From assembly GCF_016907775.1 (NCBI RefSeq), contig NZ_JAFBCO010000001.1, positions 2,108,001 to 2,172,000 of the forward strand: 64,000 nt of DNA, in the 5' to 3' direction. Below the pieces are notes generated by a model. It was not told where the DNA came from, did no database searches, and saw only the letters and a list, made by a program, of their open reading frames with translations. The stretch comes from Pseudoglutamicibacter cumminsii. GTDB lineage: Bacteria > Actinomycetota > Actinomycetes > Actinomycetales > Micrococcaceae. A program made the translations under genes and the position numbers. The number at the start of each line of letters is the position of its first letter. Position 1 is the stretch's first letter. This document shows positions 8,270 to 16,458 of this stretch, piece after piece.

Positions 8270-8745
8270 GCTCCAGTCACCTCTCGGTAGTACTCGACTG
8301 AAGCAGGGGCTGATGCTTTTCGTGGCCAGACGATGCCCAAGACATCGACCCGAGTTCCGCCTTGTGCCGTGCCGATAGCCTCGACGTATTCCCTACCTTG
8401 GGCATACTCCCAAATAAGCCTTTGCAGACGTTCAAACTTGGGTAACGTCACGGCTTCAGCGGGTAGGCCATACCCGGTCCCCGAGCGAGTCTTGACCTCA
8501 AGCGCGACCAACTGTTGCGCAGCAGGGTCATAACCCACGATGTCCAGTTCGCCGTGACTCCCACGCCAGTTACGATCGAGCACGATGATCCCGTTTTCGT
8601 GACACCAGCCCGCCGCGAACTCTTCACCGCGCCGCCCCAACTCAGTACGCAGCTGGGCTATTTCCAGTTGCGTGGTGTCCCGTTGCACTGAGTCCAGTTG
8701 GGCGCGGTCTTGGGCGCTGTGATTGTCAGCCTGCCTCGATGCCAT
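8266..8745 (-). CDS. UPF0102 family endonuclease-like protein YraN
   Basis: A 159-aa protein with the UPF0102 core from about residue 33: LGRRGEEFAAGWCHENG, then GELDIVGYD and LVALEVKTRSG. These supply the E, D and ExK residues of the restriction-endonuclease-like fold. The biochemical role is not established. The N-terminal about 30 residues are polar, with D/Q/T repeats, and are probably disordered. GGAGGAAAC precedes the ATG. First gene of the yraN-comM-dprA-xerC group, a common actinobacterial order. Confidence 0.88.
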   Translation of the reverse strand: MASRQADNHSAQDRAQLDSVQRDTTQLEIAQLRTELGRRGEEFAAGWCHENGIIVLDRNWRGSHGELDIVGYDPAAQQLVALEVKTRSGTGYGLPAEAVTLPKFERLQRLIWEYAQGREYVEAIGTAQGGTRVDVLGIVWPRKASAPASVEYYREVTGA

Positions 8746-8892
8746 GTTTCCTCCACTGGATGAGCTTGTAGCTTCATCTCAGCGTGGAAAACACTCACAC
8801 ATACCGAGATCGAAAAGAATGTGGATAGAACGCTGACATCTACGGCCTGTGAATACAGAAACCGCCTGCTCACTCGCCCGTGCTGGGCCTAT
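8746..8892. other. Intergenic region upstream of yraN
   Basis: About 147 bases between the DUF2469 stop and the yraN start, both on the minus strand. No strong hairpin is seen. It presumably holds the promoter of the yraN-comM-dprA-xerC group, but no -35/-10 pair stands out. Confidence 0.4.
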
Positions 8893-9225
8893 TTAGGATT
8901 CGCCCTGCGTCCCAGGAAGCTCTTCGCCTTTGAATAGATCCGGTTTAGAAAGCTCTTCGACGTTCACGTCCTTGAACGTGATGACTTTGACCGATTTCAC
9001 GAACCTTTGCGGCCGGTACACGTCCCACACCCACGCGTCGGTCAGCGTTATCGCGAAATAGATTTCACCGTTGGAAGTCAGGGTCTCGAGCTCGACGTGG
9101 TTCGCTAGATAGAACCTACGTTCCGTCTCCACGACATAGGAAAACAGGCCCACAACGTCGCGGTATTCGCGGTAGAGGTTCAGCTCCGCTTGGGTCTCAA
9201 ACTTTTCGATCTCTTCATCGCTCAT
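8893..9225 (-). CDS. DUF2469 family protein
   Basis: A 110-aa conserved actinobacterial protein, recognised from EEIEKFETQAELNLYREYRD at the start and YFLANHVEL-type and WVWDVYRPQRFV segments further on. Small, acidic, without signal or membrane segment; function unknown. It almost always follows rnhB in actinobacteria, as here. A GGGGGA site lies about 8 bases before the ATG. Its 5' leader contains the 17-bp tandem repeats that start at the rnhB stop. Confidence 0.87.
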   Translation of the reverse strand: MSDEEIEKFETQAELNLYREYRDVVGLFSYVVETERRFYLANHVELETLTSNGEIYFAITLTDAWVWDVYRPQRFVKSVKVITFKDVNVEELSKPDLFKGEELPGTQGES

Positions 9226-9239
9226 GGGATCTGTTCCCC

Positions 9240-9316
9240 CTTCCTGCTCGTAATGACTTCCTGCTCACAACAGTTTCCGTGTCACAACAACTTCCATGTC
9301 ATAACAACTTCCATGT
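9240..9316. repeat. 17-bp tandem repeat (minisatellite), about 4.5 copies
   Basis: Units begin at 9240, 9257, 9274, 9291 and 9308 (last partial), each CTTCC followed by a variable TGCTC/ATGTC core and a TAATGA, ACAACAG or AACAA tail. The two central units match best. The array spans the last codons and stop of rnhB (9299-9301) and the leader of the DUF2469 gene. Confidence 0.85.
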
Positions 9317-10012
9317 GCGCCGATGGTTGTCGGTCGCTCCATGTTCCAGGATCGCGGCTCGGTGTTTCGCTGACCCGTATCCCTTGTTTGTATCCCATCC
9401 ATACTGAGGATGAGCCTTCGATAGTTCTACCATGACACTATCGCGATGCGTCTTTGCGAGGATGCTCGCTGCAGACACCGATGCGCAATCGCGGTCCGCT
9501 TTAGCCCGCGTGATCACGGGCGGCAGGTCCAAGCCGTCCAGCGCATCAGCCTCAGAAGCCGAGTCGGACTCCGCGTCCGTTGCAAGGTCGCTAAACAGGT
9601 CGGGTTCTGGTGTGCTGAGCCAGTCATGCACCCCGTCAAGCAAAATAACGATGGGGGCCTCACCCGCCGCTGGATCGTCAGCGAGCTGTTGCAGTGCCTC
9701 AATGTAGGCTCGCTGTCCAGCGAGCCTCAGTGCCGCCACGATCCCGAAACGGTCAATCTCTTCTGGGCTTGCACTGCCGACGCCCCACGCCGCGACCCAA
9801 TCCCGGATCAACGGTACGAGTGCCTCACGCCGAGCGGGAGTAACGTCTTTCGAGTCCCCGAGCCCTTCGGGATGCGGGCCACATTCGTGTGGCGCTACGA
9901 ACGTGAGCCCCACAGTAACCGGGCCTGCAAGCGCGCCCCTGCCCACCTCGTCGACTGCCACAATCAACTGGCAAGGCGCCACCAAGCCTTTTTCTACCTC
10001 GAGGTCAGGCAC
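9299..10012 (-). CDS. rnhB: Ribonuclease HII
   Basis: Removes RNA from RNA-DNA hybrids and starts ribonucleotide excision. Seen: the VAVDEVGRGALAGPVTVG block with catalytic Asp21 and Glu22, a further Asp in ILLDGVHD, and the late RAKADRDCASVSAASILAK block; the C-terminal GYGSAKHRAAI segment is also typical. It has 237 aa. The last residues WKLL and the stop are encoded by the 17-bp tandem repeat, so the C-terminus may vary between strains. The ATG lies 4 bases after the lepB stop. Confidence 0.94.
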   Translation of the reverse strand: MPDLEVEKGLVAPCQLIVAVDEVGRGALAGPVTVGLTFVAPHECGPHPEGLGDSKDVTPARREALVPLIRDWVAAWGVGSASPEEIDRFGIVAALRLAGQRAYIEALQQLADDPAAGEAPIVILLDGVHDWLSTPEPDLFSDLATDAESDSASEADALDGLDLPPVITRAKADRDCASVSAASILAKTHRDSVMVELSKAHPQYGWDTNKGYGSAKHRAAILEHGATDNHRRTWKLL

Positions 10013-10016
10013 GAAC

Positions 10017-10760
10017 CTACTCTTTCGGCTCGCGGTCAGGAACTGCGTCGAAGGCGCCTTCCGGGTTCGCTACCCCGCCCCAACGGTCCAACGGCCACGC
10101 AATGAAATCTGCGCGCCCCACCACGGAGTCCATCGAAACCATGCCGTTGTTTTTATCGGTGTGATAGCGCGAATCCCCGGAATCCGAGCGGTGATCGCCC
10201 AAGACCCACAGATGATCCTTCGGAACCGTGACCTTGAATGGCACCTCGGAAGGCTTGTCCCCCGGGTACAAGTACGGCTCGGTAATCTCGACCCCATTGA
10301 CGGAAATCTTTCCGCTAGCCGTACAACACTCGACCGTGTCACCCGGAAGCCCGATGATGCGCTTAATGAGGTGTTGCGTACCGTCAACTGGCCGCAGGCC
10401 CACGAAAGTCAACGCCTTCTCGAAAGCGTTCGGCTGCGCCGCTTGTGGAAGCTCCGGCAACCACTTCTCATCATCTTTGAAAACAATGACGTTACCGCGT
10501 TCAAGATCGAACGGCTGAGGGAACAGCTGATTCACAAACACGCGGTCGTTAACCAGTAACGTGTTCTGCATCGACGTTGATGGGATGACAAAGGCCCTGA
10601 ATAGGAACGTCTTAATCACAATCGAGACCGCGAGCGCGATCACGACGGTGAGGAGGATCTCCCGGACAGAACCCCAGACGCCACGCTTCTTATGCTCGCG
10701 CACCTCACCCTCGTTCTCGTCGAGGTCGACCTGGGGTTCTTCGTCACTGAATCTCTTCAC
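10017..10760 (-). CDS. lepB: Signal peptidase I
   Basis: Membrane protease that cleaves signal peptides from exported proteins. A charged cytosolic N-terminus (1-32) precedes one membrane helix (about 34-55). Nucleophile Ser63 sits in PSTSMQNTL and the general base Lys133 in HLIKRIIGLPGD; the box E motif GDHRSDSGDSR is present. It has 247 aa. Located between rplS and rnhB as in most actinobacteria; a hairpin terminator separates it from rplS, so it may have its own promoter in the about 30 bases beyond that hairpin. Confidence 0.95.
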   Translation of the reverse strand: MKRFSDEEPQVDLDENEGEVREHKKRGVWGSVREILLTVVIALAVSIVIKTFLFRAFVIPSTSMQNTLLVNDRVFVNQLFPQPFDLERGNVIVFKDDEKWLPELPQAAQPNAFEKALTFVGLRPVDGTQHLIKRIIGLPGDTVECCTASGKISVNGVEITEPYLYPGDKPSEVPFKVTVPKDHLWVLGDHRSDSGDSRYHTDKNNGMVSMDSVVGRADFIAWPLDRWGGVANPEGAFDAVPDREPKE

Positions 10761-10793
10761 GAACGTTCCTCAAAGCATCTCGTATGACATGAA

Positions 10794-10833
10794 GCAGGCG
10801 CCACCCCATTCGAAGTGTCGGGGTGGCGCCTGC
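10794..10833 (-). terminator. Hairpin terminator between rplS and lepB
   Basis: GCAGGCGCCACCCC at 10794-10807 is the exact complement of 10820-10833, over a 12-nt loop. It lies about 40 bases beyond the rplS stop. There is no long U-run, as is common in high-GC genomes. Confidence 0.75.
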
Positions 10834-10873
10834 CATGTGCTCACAAGGGAGCACGGAAGTCAGTAAGCCGGGC

Positions 10874-11227
10874 TTACTTTGCGCCCTCGCGCTTCTCGCG
10901 GATACGAGCTGCCTTACCGTGGCGGTCGCGCATGTAGTACAGCTTGGCGCGGCGAACGTCACCACGGGACACGACCTCAATCTTGTCGATGACTGGGGAG
11001 TGAACCGGGAAGGTACGCTCAACACCTACGCCGAAGGAAACCTTGCGAACCTTGAAGGTTTCGCGAACGCCGCCACCCTGGCGAGCCAGAACGTAGCCCT
11101 GGAAAACCTGAACACGGGAGTTCTTACCTTCGATGATGTTTACGTGAACCTTGACGGTGTCACCCGGCGCGAAATCCGGGATGTCGTTACGAAGGCTCTT
11201 GGCATCGAGAGAATCAAGAAGATTCAT
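10874..11227 (-). CDS. rplS: 50S ribosomal protein L19
   Basis: Large-subunit protein at the subunit interface. It has 117 aa starting [13 protein letters not shown]; the [19 protein letters not shown] block and [20 protein letters not shown] are diagnostic. The ATG at 11227 has GGAG 6 bases upstream and is preferred to the ATG at 11239, which would add MEKR and overlap that site. It has its own promoter at the end of trmD, a leader of about 160 bases and a hairpin downstream. Confidence 0.96.
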   Translation of the reverse strand: MNLLDSLDAKSLRNDIPDFAPGDTVKVHVNIIEGKNSRVQVFQGYVLARQGGGVRETFKVRKVSFGVGVERTFPVHSPVIDKIEVVSRGDVRRAKLYYMRDRHGKAARIREKREGAK

Positions 11228-11396
11228 TCTTTTCTCCACATGGAACCGGCCGCAGGTCCGTGAGCCATGATGTATACGGGCGCTACTCTCTCATGGAGTT
11301 CGCCGATATTCCCGGCCCGCTCAAGCGAGCCGGACCCGACCGTTTTCACACATGACCCCTGCGGCAGTCATGCATGCGGTGGGTAACAACTTAGCT

Positions 11397-11425
11397 ATTC
11401 TAACGCAGTTAATACGCTATGTCAG
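11397..11425 (-). promoter_or_regulatory. rplS promoter overlapping the trmD stop
   Basis: Minus-strand -35 CTGACA at 11420-11425, exactly 17 bases of spacer, and -10 TAGAAT at 11397-11402. The -35 overlaps the trmD stop codon. It leaves a leader of roughly 160 bases before rplS. Confidence 0.65.
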
Positions 11426-12225
11426 TTTTCTGAGCGAGTCGGGTGGTTTCCTTCAAGATTCCACCCCAACGATGCGAGTGTTGCTTTGTCTTGTTTGTCC
11501 AGAGCATCGGTGGTGAGCCTCTCGATGAGGTCTGGTCGACGTTCGCTTGTACGTTCAAGCTGCCAGTCGCGACGAGCCCTCGCTACCTTGGCGTGGTCCC
11601 CGCTCAGCAATACTGTTGGGGCTTCGCGCCCCTCCCACACCGCAGGCTTAGTGTAGACCGGGTATTCGAGCAGCGCATCGCCTGCGACCGAGTGGCTTTC
11701 CTCAATGAGCGATTCCGGGTTGCCCACCATCCCGGGAACTAGACGCACGACGGCTTCGATCACCGCCATTGTCGCTACTTCCCCGCCGTTGAGTACGTAG
11801 TCGCCCAACGAGAACGGAACCACACGGAAGCGTTCACGCGCCCATTCGATGACGCGCTCATCGATGCCTTCGTAGCGCCCGCATGCGAACACGATGTGGG
11901 GCTCTTCAGCCCAGGCGTGTGCAGTTGGTTGGCCGAAGACTTGCCCCGCGGGTGACGGCACGAGCAACAAAGGCGGATTGCTTGCTTCAACGCCAGCGTC
12001 ATCAAGGACGTGAGTCAGCGCCTCTCCCCACGGTTCAGGCTTCATAACCATGCCCGCACCTCCGCCGTACGGGGTGTCATCGACTGTCCTGTGTCGGTCG
12101 TATGTGTATGACCGGAGGTCGTGAACATGGACGTCAATGAGACCGCGCTGCTTGGCTTTGCCGATCAGTGAAATGTCGAGAGTTTCGAAGAACTCGGGGA
12201 AGATCGTGATGATGTCGATGCGCAT
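11422..12225 (-). CDS. trmD: tRNA (guanine-37-N1)-methyltransferase
   Basis: Methylates G37 next to the anticodon using S-adenosylmethionine, preventing +1 frameshifts. Seen: the N-terminus [13 protein letters not shown], the [17 protein letters not shown] loop and the trefoil-knot residues [13 protein letters not shown] and [12 protein letters not shown]. It has 267 aa. It follows rimM by 21 bases, the usual ribosome-maturation order rpsP-khpA-rimM-trmD-rplS. Confidence 0.96.
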   Translation of the reverse strand: MRIDIITIFPEFFETLDISLIGKAKQRGLIDVHVHDLRSYTYDRHRTVDDTPYGGGAGMVMKPEPWGEALTHVLDDAGVEASNPPLLLVPSPAGQVFGQPTAHAWAEEPHIVFACGRYEGIDERVIEWARERFRVVPFSLGDYVLNGGEVATMAVIEAVVRLVPGMVGNPESLIEESHSVAGDALLEYPVYTKPAVWEGREAPTVLLSGDHAKVARARRDWQLERTSERRPDLIERLTTDALDKQDKATLASLGWNLEGNHPTRSEN

Positions 12226-12246
12226 GAAAACCTAAGTCTTGTCTCG

Positions 12247-12756
12247 TTACTGGTCGCCGCTGTCAAGCTCAAGCAGGCCAGGAGGCGGGGTCGCGATCAC
12301 CGTTGCCGCGTCGAGATCGATCTCCGGGATGATGTCCTCAACGAGCGGTAGCAGAGCCTCAGAGCCGTCGTTGAGCGTGACCTCAAGCAAATCCTGCGCA
12401 GGCCCGGTGTGCAATGCCGACACCTTGCCGATGGTCTCGCCCTCGACGACAACACTAAGACCAACGAGGTCGTGTTCAAACCACGCGTCGTCGCTGGATT
12501 CTTCCGCTTCGACGTAAAGCATGGTCCCGCGAAGCTCTTCGGCACGGTTGCGGTCGGAGACTTCATCAAATCCAAGCAACAGGATGCGTTTGTTCCACCG
12601 GGCTGATTTCACGGTGAGTGGGCCGTTCGATTCCGGATCCGTCAGCAAGCGAGCTCCCCGCGCGAAACGCGTTTCCGGGTCGTCAGTAAGAACGTGAACT
12701 GTAACCTCACCGCGAATACCATGCGGCTTGCCGATGCGCGCAACTTTTACGTCCAT
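12247..12756 (-). CDS. rimM: Ribosome maturation factor RimM
   Basis: Binds S19 and helps 30S head assembly. It has 169 aa from the ATG at 12756 (MDVKVARIGKPHGIRGEV), with the RimM N-domain to about residue 85 and a C-terminal PRC-barrel (DAWFEHDLVGLSVVVEGE onwards). A longer frame to 12798 adds an unrelated 14 residues. AGAGG precedes the start by about 6 bases. A strong hairpin separates it from khpA upstream, so its expression may depend on read-through or a weak local promoter. Confidence 0.94.
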   Translation of the reverse strand: MDVKVARIGKPHGIRGEVTVHVLTDDPETRFARGARLLTDPESNGPLTVKSARWNKRILLLGFDEVSDRNRAEELRGTMLYVEAEESSDDAWFEHDLVGLSVVVEGETIGKVSALHTGPAQDLLEVTLNDGSEALLPLVEDIIPEIDLDAATVIATPPPGLLELDSGDQ

Positions 12757-12804
12757 GCGTGGCCTCTTTTGCTCAAAACAGAAATGCAGATACTTCAACG
12801 GGAT

Positions 12805-12850
12805 ACGAAAGCGGCCCTAGCCGACTGAGGGTGGCTAGGGCCGCTTTCGT
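12805..12850 (-). terminator. Perfect 18-bp hairpin between khpA and rimM
   Basis: ACGAAAGCGGCCCTAGCC at 12805-12822 pairs exactly with 12833-12850 over a 10-nt loop. No U-run follows on the minus strand. It would terminate or attenuate transcription from rpsP-khpA into rimM-trmD. Confidence 0.75.
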
Positions 12851-12895
12851 CACAACGTGATCGACGCCGATCAGACTTGGTTAGAACAGGCGTGG

Positions 12896-13138
12896 TTAGC
12901 GTTGTCGGTCGGTGTCTACGACGTCCACTCGGACCTCATCGCCACCTGGCAAAGCACCGATAACAGCGCGCAACGCTTTCGCGGTGCGTCCCTGCCGGCC
13001 GATCACACGACCAAGGTCCTCTGGGTTAACACGTACCTGCAACACGTCGTGTCGGCGGCCTGAGCGACGGCGGACATCGACGTCATCCGGGTTGTCTACA
13101 ATCCCGGACACCAAGTGATCAAGTGCGTCTTCAAGCAT
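12896..13138 (-). CDS. khpA: KH-domain RNA-binding protein KhpA
   Basis: An 80-aa single KH domain with the GxxG loop as GRQG in LGRVIGRQGRTAKALRAVI. It probably binds RNA with low specificity; in Firmicutes KhpA pairs with KhpB (Jag) and affects cell elongation. The ATG at 13138 is preceded directly by a TTG at 13141, and GAGG lies 9-12 bases before it. It starts 12 bases after the rpsP stop, so cotranscription with rpsP is likely. Confidence 0.9.
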   Translation of the reverse strand: MLEDALDHLVSGIVDNPDDVDVRRRSGRRHDVLQVRVNPEDLGRVIGRQGRTAKALRAVIGALPGGDEVRVDVVDTDRQR

Positions 13139-13149
13139 CAAACTGAGCC

Positions 13150-13590
13150 TCAGGCTTCTTCAGTCTCAGCTGGCTCTTCAGCAGCCTCCGCTGCTTCCTC
13201 AGCTGGAGCTTCTTCAGCGTCTGCCTTCGACTTCTTAGGGGTGGTTGCCTCCGGGAGGATGACCGAACCCTTGTCTGGTGCAACGAACTCAGGCTTAGGC
13301 TCTGGGTACTTGACCGAGCCTTCCTGACCCTCGATGCCCTTGAACTTCTGCCAGTCACCGGTCAGCTTGAGGATCGAGAGAACACGATCCGATGGCTGTG
13401 CACCAACGCCGAGCCAGTACTGAGCACGCTCAGACTCAACCTTGATGGTCGATGGGTTGGTCATTGGGTTGTACGTACCGATTTCCTCGATCGGACGGCC
13501 GTCGCGCTTTGCGCGACCATCGATGACGACGATGCGGTAGTGAGGCTGGCGGATTTTGCCCATCCGCTTCAGGCGAATCTTAACGGCCAC
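13150..13590 (-). CDS. rpsP: 30S ribosomal protein S16
   Basis: Small-subunit assembly protein. The GTG at 13590 gives [19 protein letters not shown], the normal S16 start; an upstream frame to 13698 would add 36 unrelated residues. AGGAG lies about 11 bases before the GTG. The core is about 90 residues, followed by a Pro region and a tail rich in Ala and Glu (last about 30 residues), as in other actinobacterial S16 proteins. About 146 aa. First gene of the rpsP-khpA group. Confidence 0.95.
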   Translation of the reverse strand: MAVKIRLKRMGKIRQPHYRIVVIDGRAKRDGRPIEEIGTYNPMTNPSTIKVESERAQYWLGVGAQPSDRVLSILKLTGDWQKFKGIEGQEGSVKYPEPKPEFVAPDKGSVILPEATTPKKSKADAEEAPAEEAAEAAEEPAETEEA

Positions 13591-13703
13591 GTTAGTGGTC
13601 ACTCCTGTTTCTGTTGAACGGGACGAGTCCGCCAAGCTCTGGGGTAAAGCAGCGATAAACGTCCCAAATGTCCGACGAACGCAGAGAGAGGGGGCCACGC
13701 ACG

Positions 13704-13724
13704 CCGAGTACTCGGTCCATTATG
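13704..13724 (-). promoter_or_regulatory. rpsP -10 box with adjacent 12-bp palindrome
   Basis: Minus-strand -10 CATAAT at 13719-13724, preceded by TGG; the -35 region is poor. CCGAGTACTCGG at 13704-13715 is a perfect palindrome placed about where transcription would start, so it may be an operator or part of the initial transcript. Confidence 0.45.
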
Positions 13725-13755
13725 CCATGCGTTGCGGTTCAACGCACACTCACGA

Positions 13756-13777
13756 TGCGTGTGTCACCACACACGCA
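13756..13777 (-). terminator. Tetraloop hairpin downstream of the ffh-linked membrane pair
   Basis: TGCGTGTGT and ACACACGCA pair over the 4-nt loop CACC, about 25 bases past the stop of the 565-aa gene. It probably ends the ffh transcript before the rpsP promoter. Confidence 0.6.
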
Positions 13778-13800
13778 AGGCACCTTCGATAACGCAGTGG

Positions 13801-15498
13801 CTATTTACGTTGGCGCGGCCACATCGATGCGGCCAGAAGCATGCATGCACCGCCGACGAGCGCTACGATGCCGCCGATGACGGCCAACGTCGAACGTGCT
13901 TGGAACGCGACCTCGGGGAACGAGATGACATCCATCCCGCGCAGAACCAAGAAGGCCCCAACAATGAGCCCCACAATGCCAACGACCAACCACACGATGT
14001 GAGCCACACGGCGAGGAGCAGTCCCCAACTCGGTCTCCGTAGCAACCGTAGTCTGCCCTGCTGGCGTTGGTTGCGGATAGTCCGAGCCTGGCTGGACAAC
14101 CGCTGGGTCGTTCGCGCCTGACTGCAACCCGAGAATCTCACTGAAACTCGGCTCCGATTTAGAGCTCGTCGCGTCTGCAAGCTGAGACTCGAAGCCGCCT
14201 TGTGATGCTTCGATCTCCCCTGGCTCATCGTGTTCAGGCTGAGCTTCTGCCGACGCAGCCCCCGCCTCAGAAACAGGCACGAGTCCATCGTCAGCGACCG
14301 GTACATCAGCTGCGTAGTCGACAGCTTCTTGCTCGACAGCGGCGTCCGGTTCGGTGGCTTCCGTTTCAGCCGCATCCGTTTCGAACTGGTCATGTCCAGG
14401 AACACCGACTGGACGTACCGAACCGCCAACGGGTGACCTGCCTTCAAACAGGCCGATCCATGCGGTGTCCTCCCCTAGCGCTTCAAGCATCGCGCGAGTA
14501 GCCGCGTACGCCTGTTCCTGCTCCTGGTCAGAGGTATCTTCGACCTCTTCACCCGGCATCAGGCCGTCTTCGAGGACAGCCAACGCGCCCGCTTCTGGAT
14601 CAACACCCCGAACAGGTGCATCGTTGATCGCCGAAACCAACGCGTCAACGCGCTTAGGCGGAAGCATCGAAGCCAACGTCTTAATGTCGTTCTCAGAAAG
14701 TGGAGCGAAATCTTCTTCGAGCCGCAGCAGCAGCGAGGCCACTTGCGAGCCTGCCGGGCGGTACATTTCCGGAAGAACAATCGGGCGGCAGCGGGCGCCA
14801 GCATGCGTATTGATGAGCGGCGTGAACTGAGCCGCACGACGACGACGCGTAACGGGTTGCTGCCGAGACTCAGCCGGCCCCCACAACGCAACGTCAACGC
14901 GACCAGCGCGCTCCCGAATCGAGCACGAAATCTTATCTGAGCCAGGCATGATGAGCATCGTCGGGTCAGCCGGCACCGAATTCAACGCAACAACCGTGCG
15001 CTCACCTTCAGCCATCCAACCCGAAACCTCACTGCGATCCAAGGCGTCTTCGACCGCACTTGGACGAACCGTATCGAGCAGAAGAACCGACGTGATCCGC
15101 TCCTCCAGGACGCCGGCGATCTGACGATCTCCGAAATCCTCGGAGGCAGCCAATACAGCGAAGTCCCCCGATGCGGGGTCGCCATTGACGATGACCGCAC
15201 CCGTGCTCGCATGTAGCTCGCGAGCAAATTCCTCGCCACCGAGCCCCGGCTCAACATCGCCTTCGAACGTAGCGGTTAAAACGCGCGTTTCACGCATTGG
15301 AAGCACGAGTTCAACCGCGACACCTCGGCGGGTCGGACGCCCAGGCCCCATGAGGCCTACGATCTTACGGTGCGTCAAAATCTGCATGAGCCCATCAACG
15401 CGTTCCTGCTGGCCTACCGGATCTGTTTCCGGCCAAGCGACAGTAACGCGCCACACGGTTTGGCGTTCAGATTCCTGGGCATTGTTTGTGGCGATCAC
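13801..15498 (-). CDS. Unrecognised 565-aa protein with two C-terminal membrane segments
   Basis: I do not recognise the family. The first about 300 residues look globular (VWRVTVAWPETDP, then GVAVELVLPMRETRVLTATF and VALNSVPADPTMLIMPGS). Residues about 330-480 are a low-complexity acidic linker rich in Glu, Ala and Asp. Two hydrophobic segments follow (VAHIVWLVVGIVGLIVGAFL and a second starting near STLAVIGGIVALVGG), ending in a short basic tail. There is no signal peptide, so the large domain is probably cytosolic and tail-anchored. The ATG overlaps the stop of the upstream 319-aa gene as ATGA, in line behind ffh. A partner role in membrane targeting is only a guess. Confidence 0.75.
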   Translation of the reverse strand: MIATNNAQESERQTVWRVTVAWPETDPVGQQERVDGLMQILTHRKIVGLMGPGRPTRRGVAVELVLPMRETRVLTATFEGDVEPGLGGEEFARELHASTGAVIVNGDPASGDFAVLAASEDFGDRQIAGVLEERITSVLLLDTVRPSAVEDALDRSEVSGWMAEGERTVVALNSVPADPTMLIMPGSDKISCSIRERAGRVDVALWGPAESRQQPVTRRRRAAQFTPLINTHAGARCRPIVLPEMYRPAGSQVASLLLRLEEDFAPLSENDIKTLASMLPPKRVDALVSAINDAPVRGVDPEAGALAVLEDGLMPGEEVEDTSDQEQEQAYAATRAMLEALGEDTAWIGLFEGRSPVGGSVRPVGVPGHDQFETDAAETEATEPDAAVEQEAVDYAADVPVADDGLVPVSEAGAASAEAQPEHDEPGEIEASQGGFESQLADATSSKSEPSFSEILGLQSGANDPAVVQPGSDYPQPTPAGQTTVATETELGTAPRRVAHIVWLVVGIVGLIVGAFLVLRGMDVISFPEVAFQARSTLAVIGGIVALVGGACMLLAASMWPRQRK

Positions 15499-16454
15499 TT
15501 CACATGACCTTTCCCTAGGGGGCCGTCAGATCCTTGCTGAGCGCGCGCTTTCTTAGCTTTCAGGCCCGCAAACGCCGCGATCAAGCCGACCACCGCGTCG
15601 AGCCCTAACGCGAAAGCGACAACGTAATTGAGCCACACAAGCGTCAACGGTCTAAACATCAACACGACGACGGCCAACGCGATCCACAAGACGGACAACA
15701 GGATCGCCGGAATCGGGTGGCGGCTACGCCAAGTCTCGGCACCCGGAGCTGCAACCGAAGCTCCGCGCGACGCCTCAGCCACGCTTTCACGCGCCTCGTT
15801 CAAGGCTTCTCGGCTCGCTCGTTGATGAGCGTTCTCTTTAGCGGCTTCAACAACATGAACGCCGTGTGGAGCGGAAAGCCCGAGCGCGAGCGCAACCCAC
15901 TTCGGGTCCTGGCCCAGCAACGTCAGGGCTTCCTCGAGAGGTGCTCGCACAAGCTCTGCTGCCCGACCGCTCGGTGCATCAGCCGCCGCCGAAGCTAACT
16001 CTGCAACCTCGCTGAGATACTCCTCCGCTTGGGTTATAGCTTCCACACCCACTGAATCAGCAAGTCCAGCAACGGCCTTCAGGCGCGCATTAGATGCGCT
16101 ATCCCACTCAACCATTGGCTTCGCCTCACCCGCTACATCCTGGGATCCAGCAGCCCACAAGCGCAAAGAGACGACGATGCCGGTTTCAGCTTCTCGGGTA
16201 TCAGCAGGATAAGCCGAAAGCAGCATCATCGCCCGCGACCCCGAGAAGACAGAGCGTGAACCCGCCGAGGGCGAGTCAAGCAAAACCGCATCTTCAAGCC
16301 AACGGGTGCCAGGACCGCCCATTTCAGGCGTATCCACACCCGTCAAAACCGCAGGGCCCAGCAATGACACGCCGTACTGCGACGCACCCGCGTCACGGCC
16401 CGCGAGCTCCCCCGCGGGACCGTCAGCAGAATCCGAGAATGTACGCTCGCTCAC
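15495..16454 (-). CDS. Unrecognised 319-aa protein with two C-terminal membrane segments
   Basis: No family recognised. The N-terminal part (about 1-160) is small-residue rich, with a possible fold around SRAMMLLSAYPADTREAE and GIVVSLRLWAAG. Residues about 160-235 are Ala/Glu rich and probably helical or coiled. Two membrane segments follow (HPIPAILLSVLWIALAVVVL and WLNYVVAFALGLDAVVGLIA), then a basic tail ending KGHVK. The topology resembles the downstream 565-aa protein. Its start is 4 bases after the ffh stop and its stop overlaps the next gene by ATGA, so three genes form one translational unit. Confidence 0.75.
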   Translation of the reverse strand: MSERTFSDSADGPAGELAGRDAGASQYGVSLLGPAVLTGVDTPEMGGPGTRWLEDAVLLDSPSAGSRSVFSGSRAMMLLSAYPADTREAETGIVVSLRLWAAGSQDVAGEAKPMVEWDSASNARLKAVAGLADSVGVEAITQAEEYLSEVAELASAAADAPSGRAAELVRAPLEEALTLLGQDPKWVALALGLSAPHGVHVVEAAKENAHQRASREALNEARESVAEASRGASVAAPGAETWRSRHPIPAILLSVLWIALAVVVLMFRPLTLVWLNYVVAFALGLDAVVGLIAAFAGLKAKKARAQQGSDGPLGKGHVK

Positions 16455-16458
16455 AGAC

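Noticed and set aside
9240-9316. Reading the 17-bp array as a CRISPR-like array
   Set aside because: The units are contiguous without spacers and far shorter than CRISPR repeats.
10862-10878. AGTAAGCC-G-GGCTTACT palindrome at the rplS stop
   Set aside because: The loop is a single base, so the full stem cannot form; the 14-bp hairpin at 10794-10833 is a better terminator.
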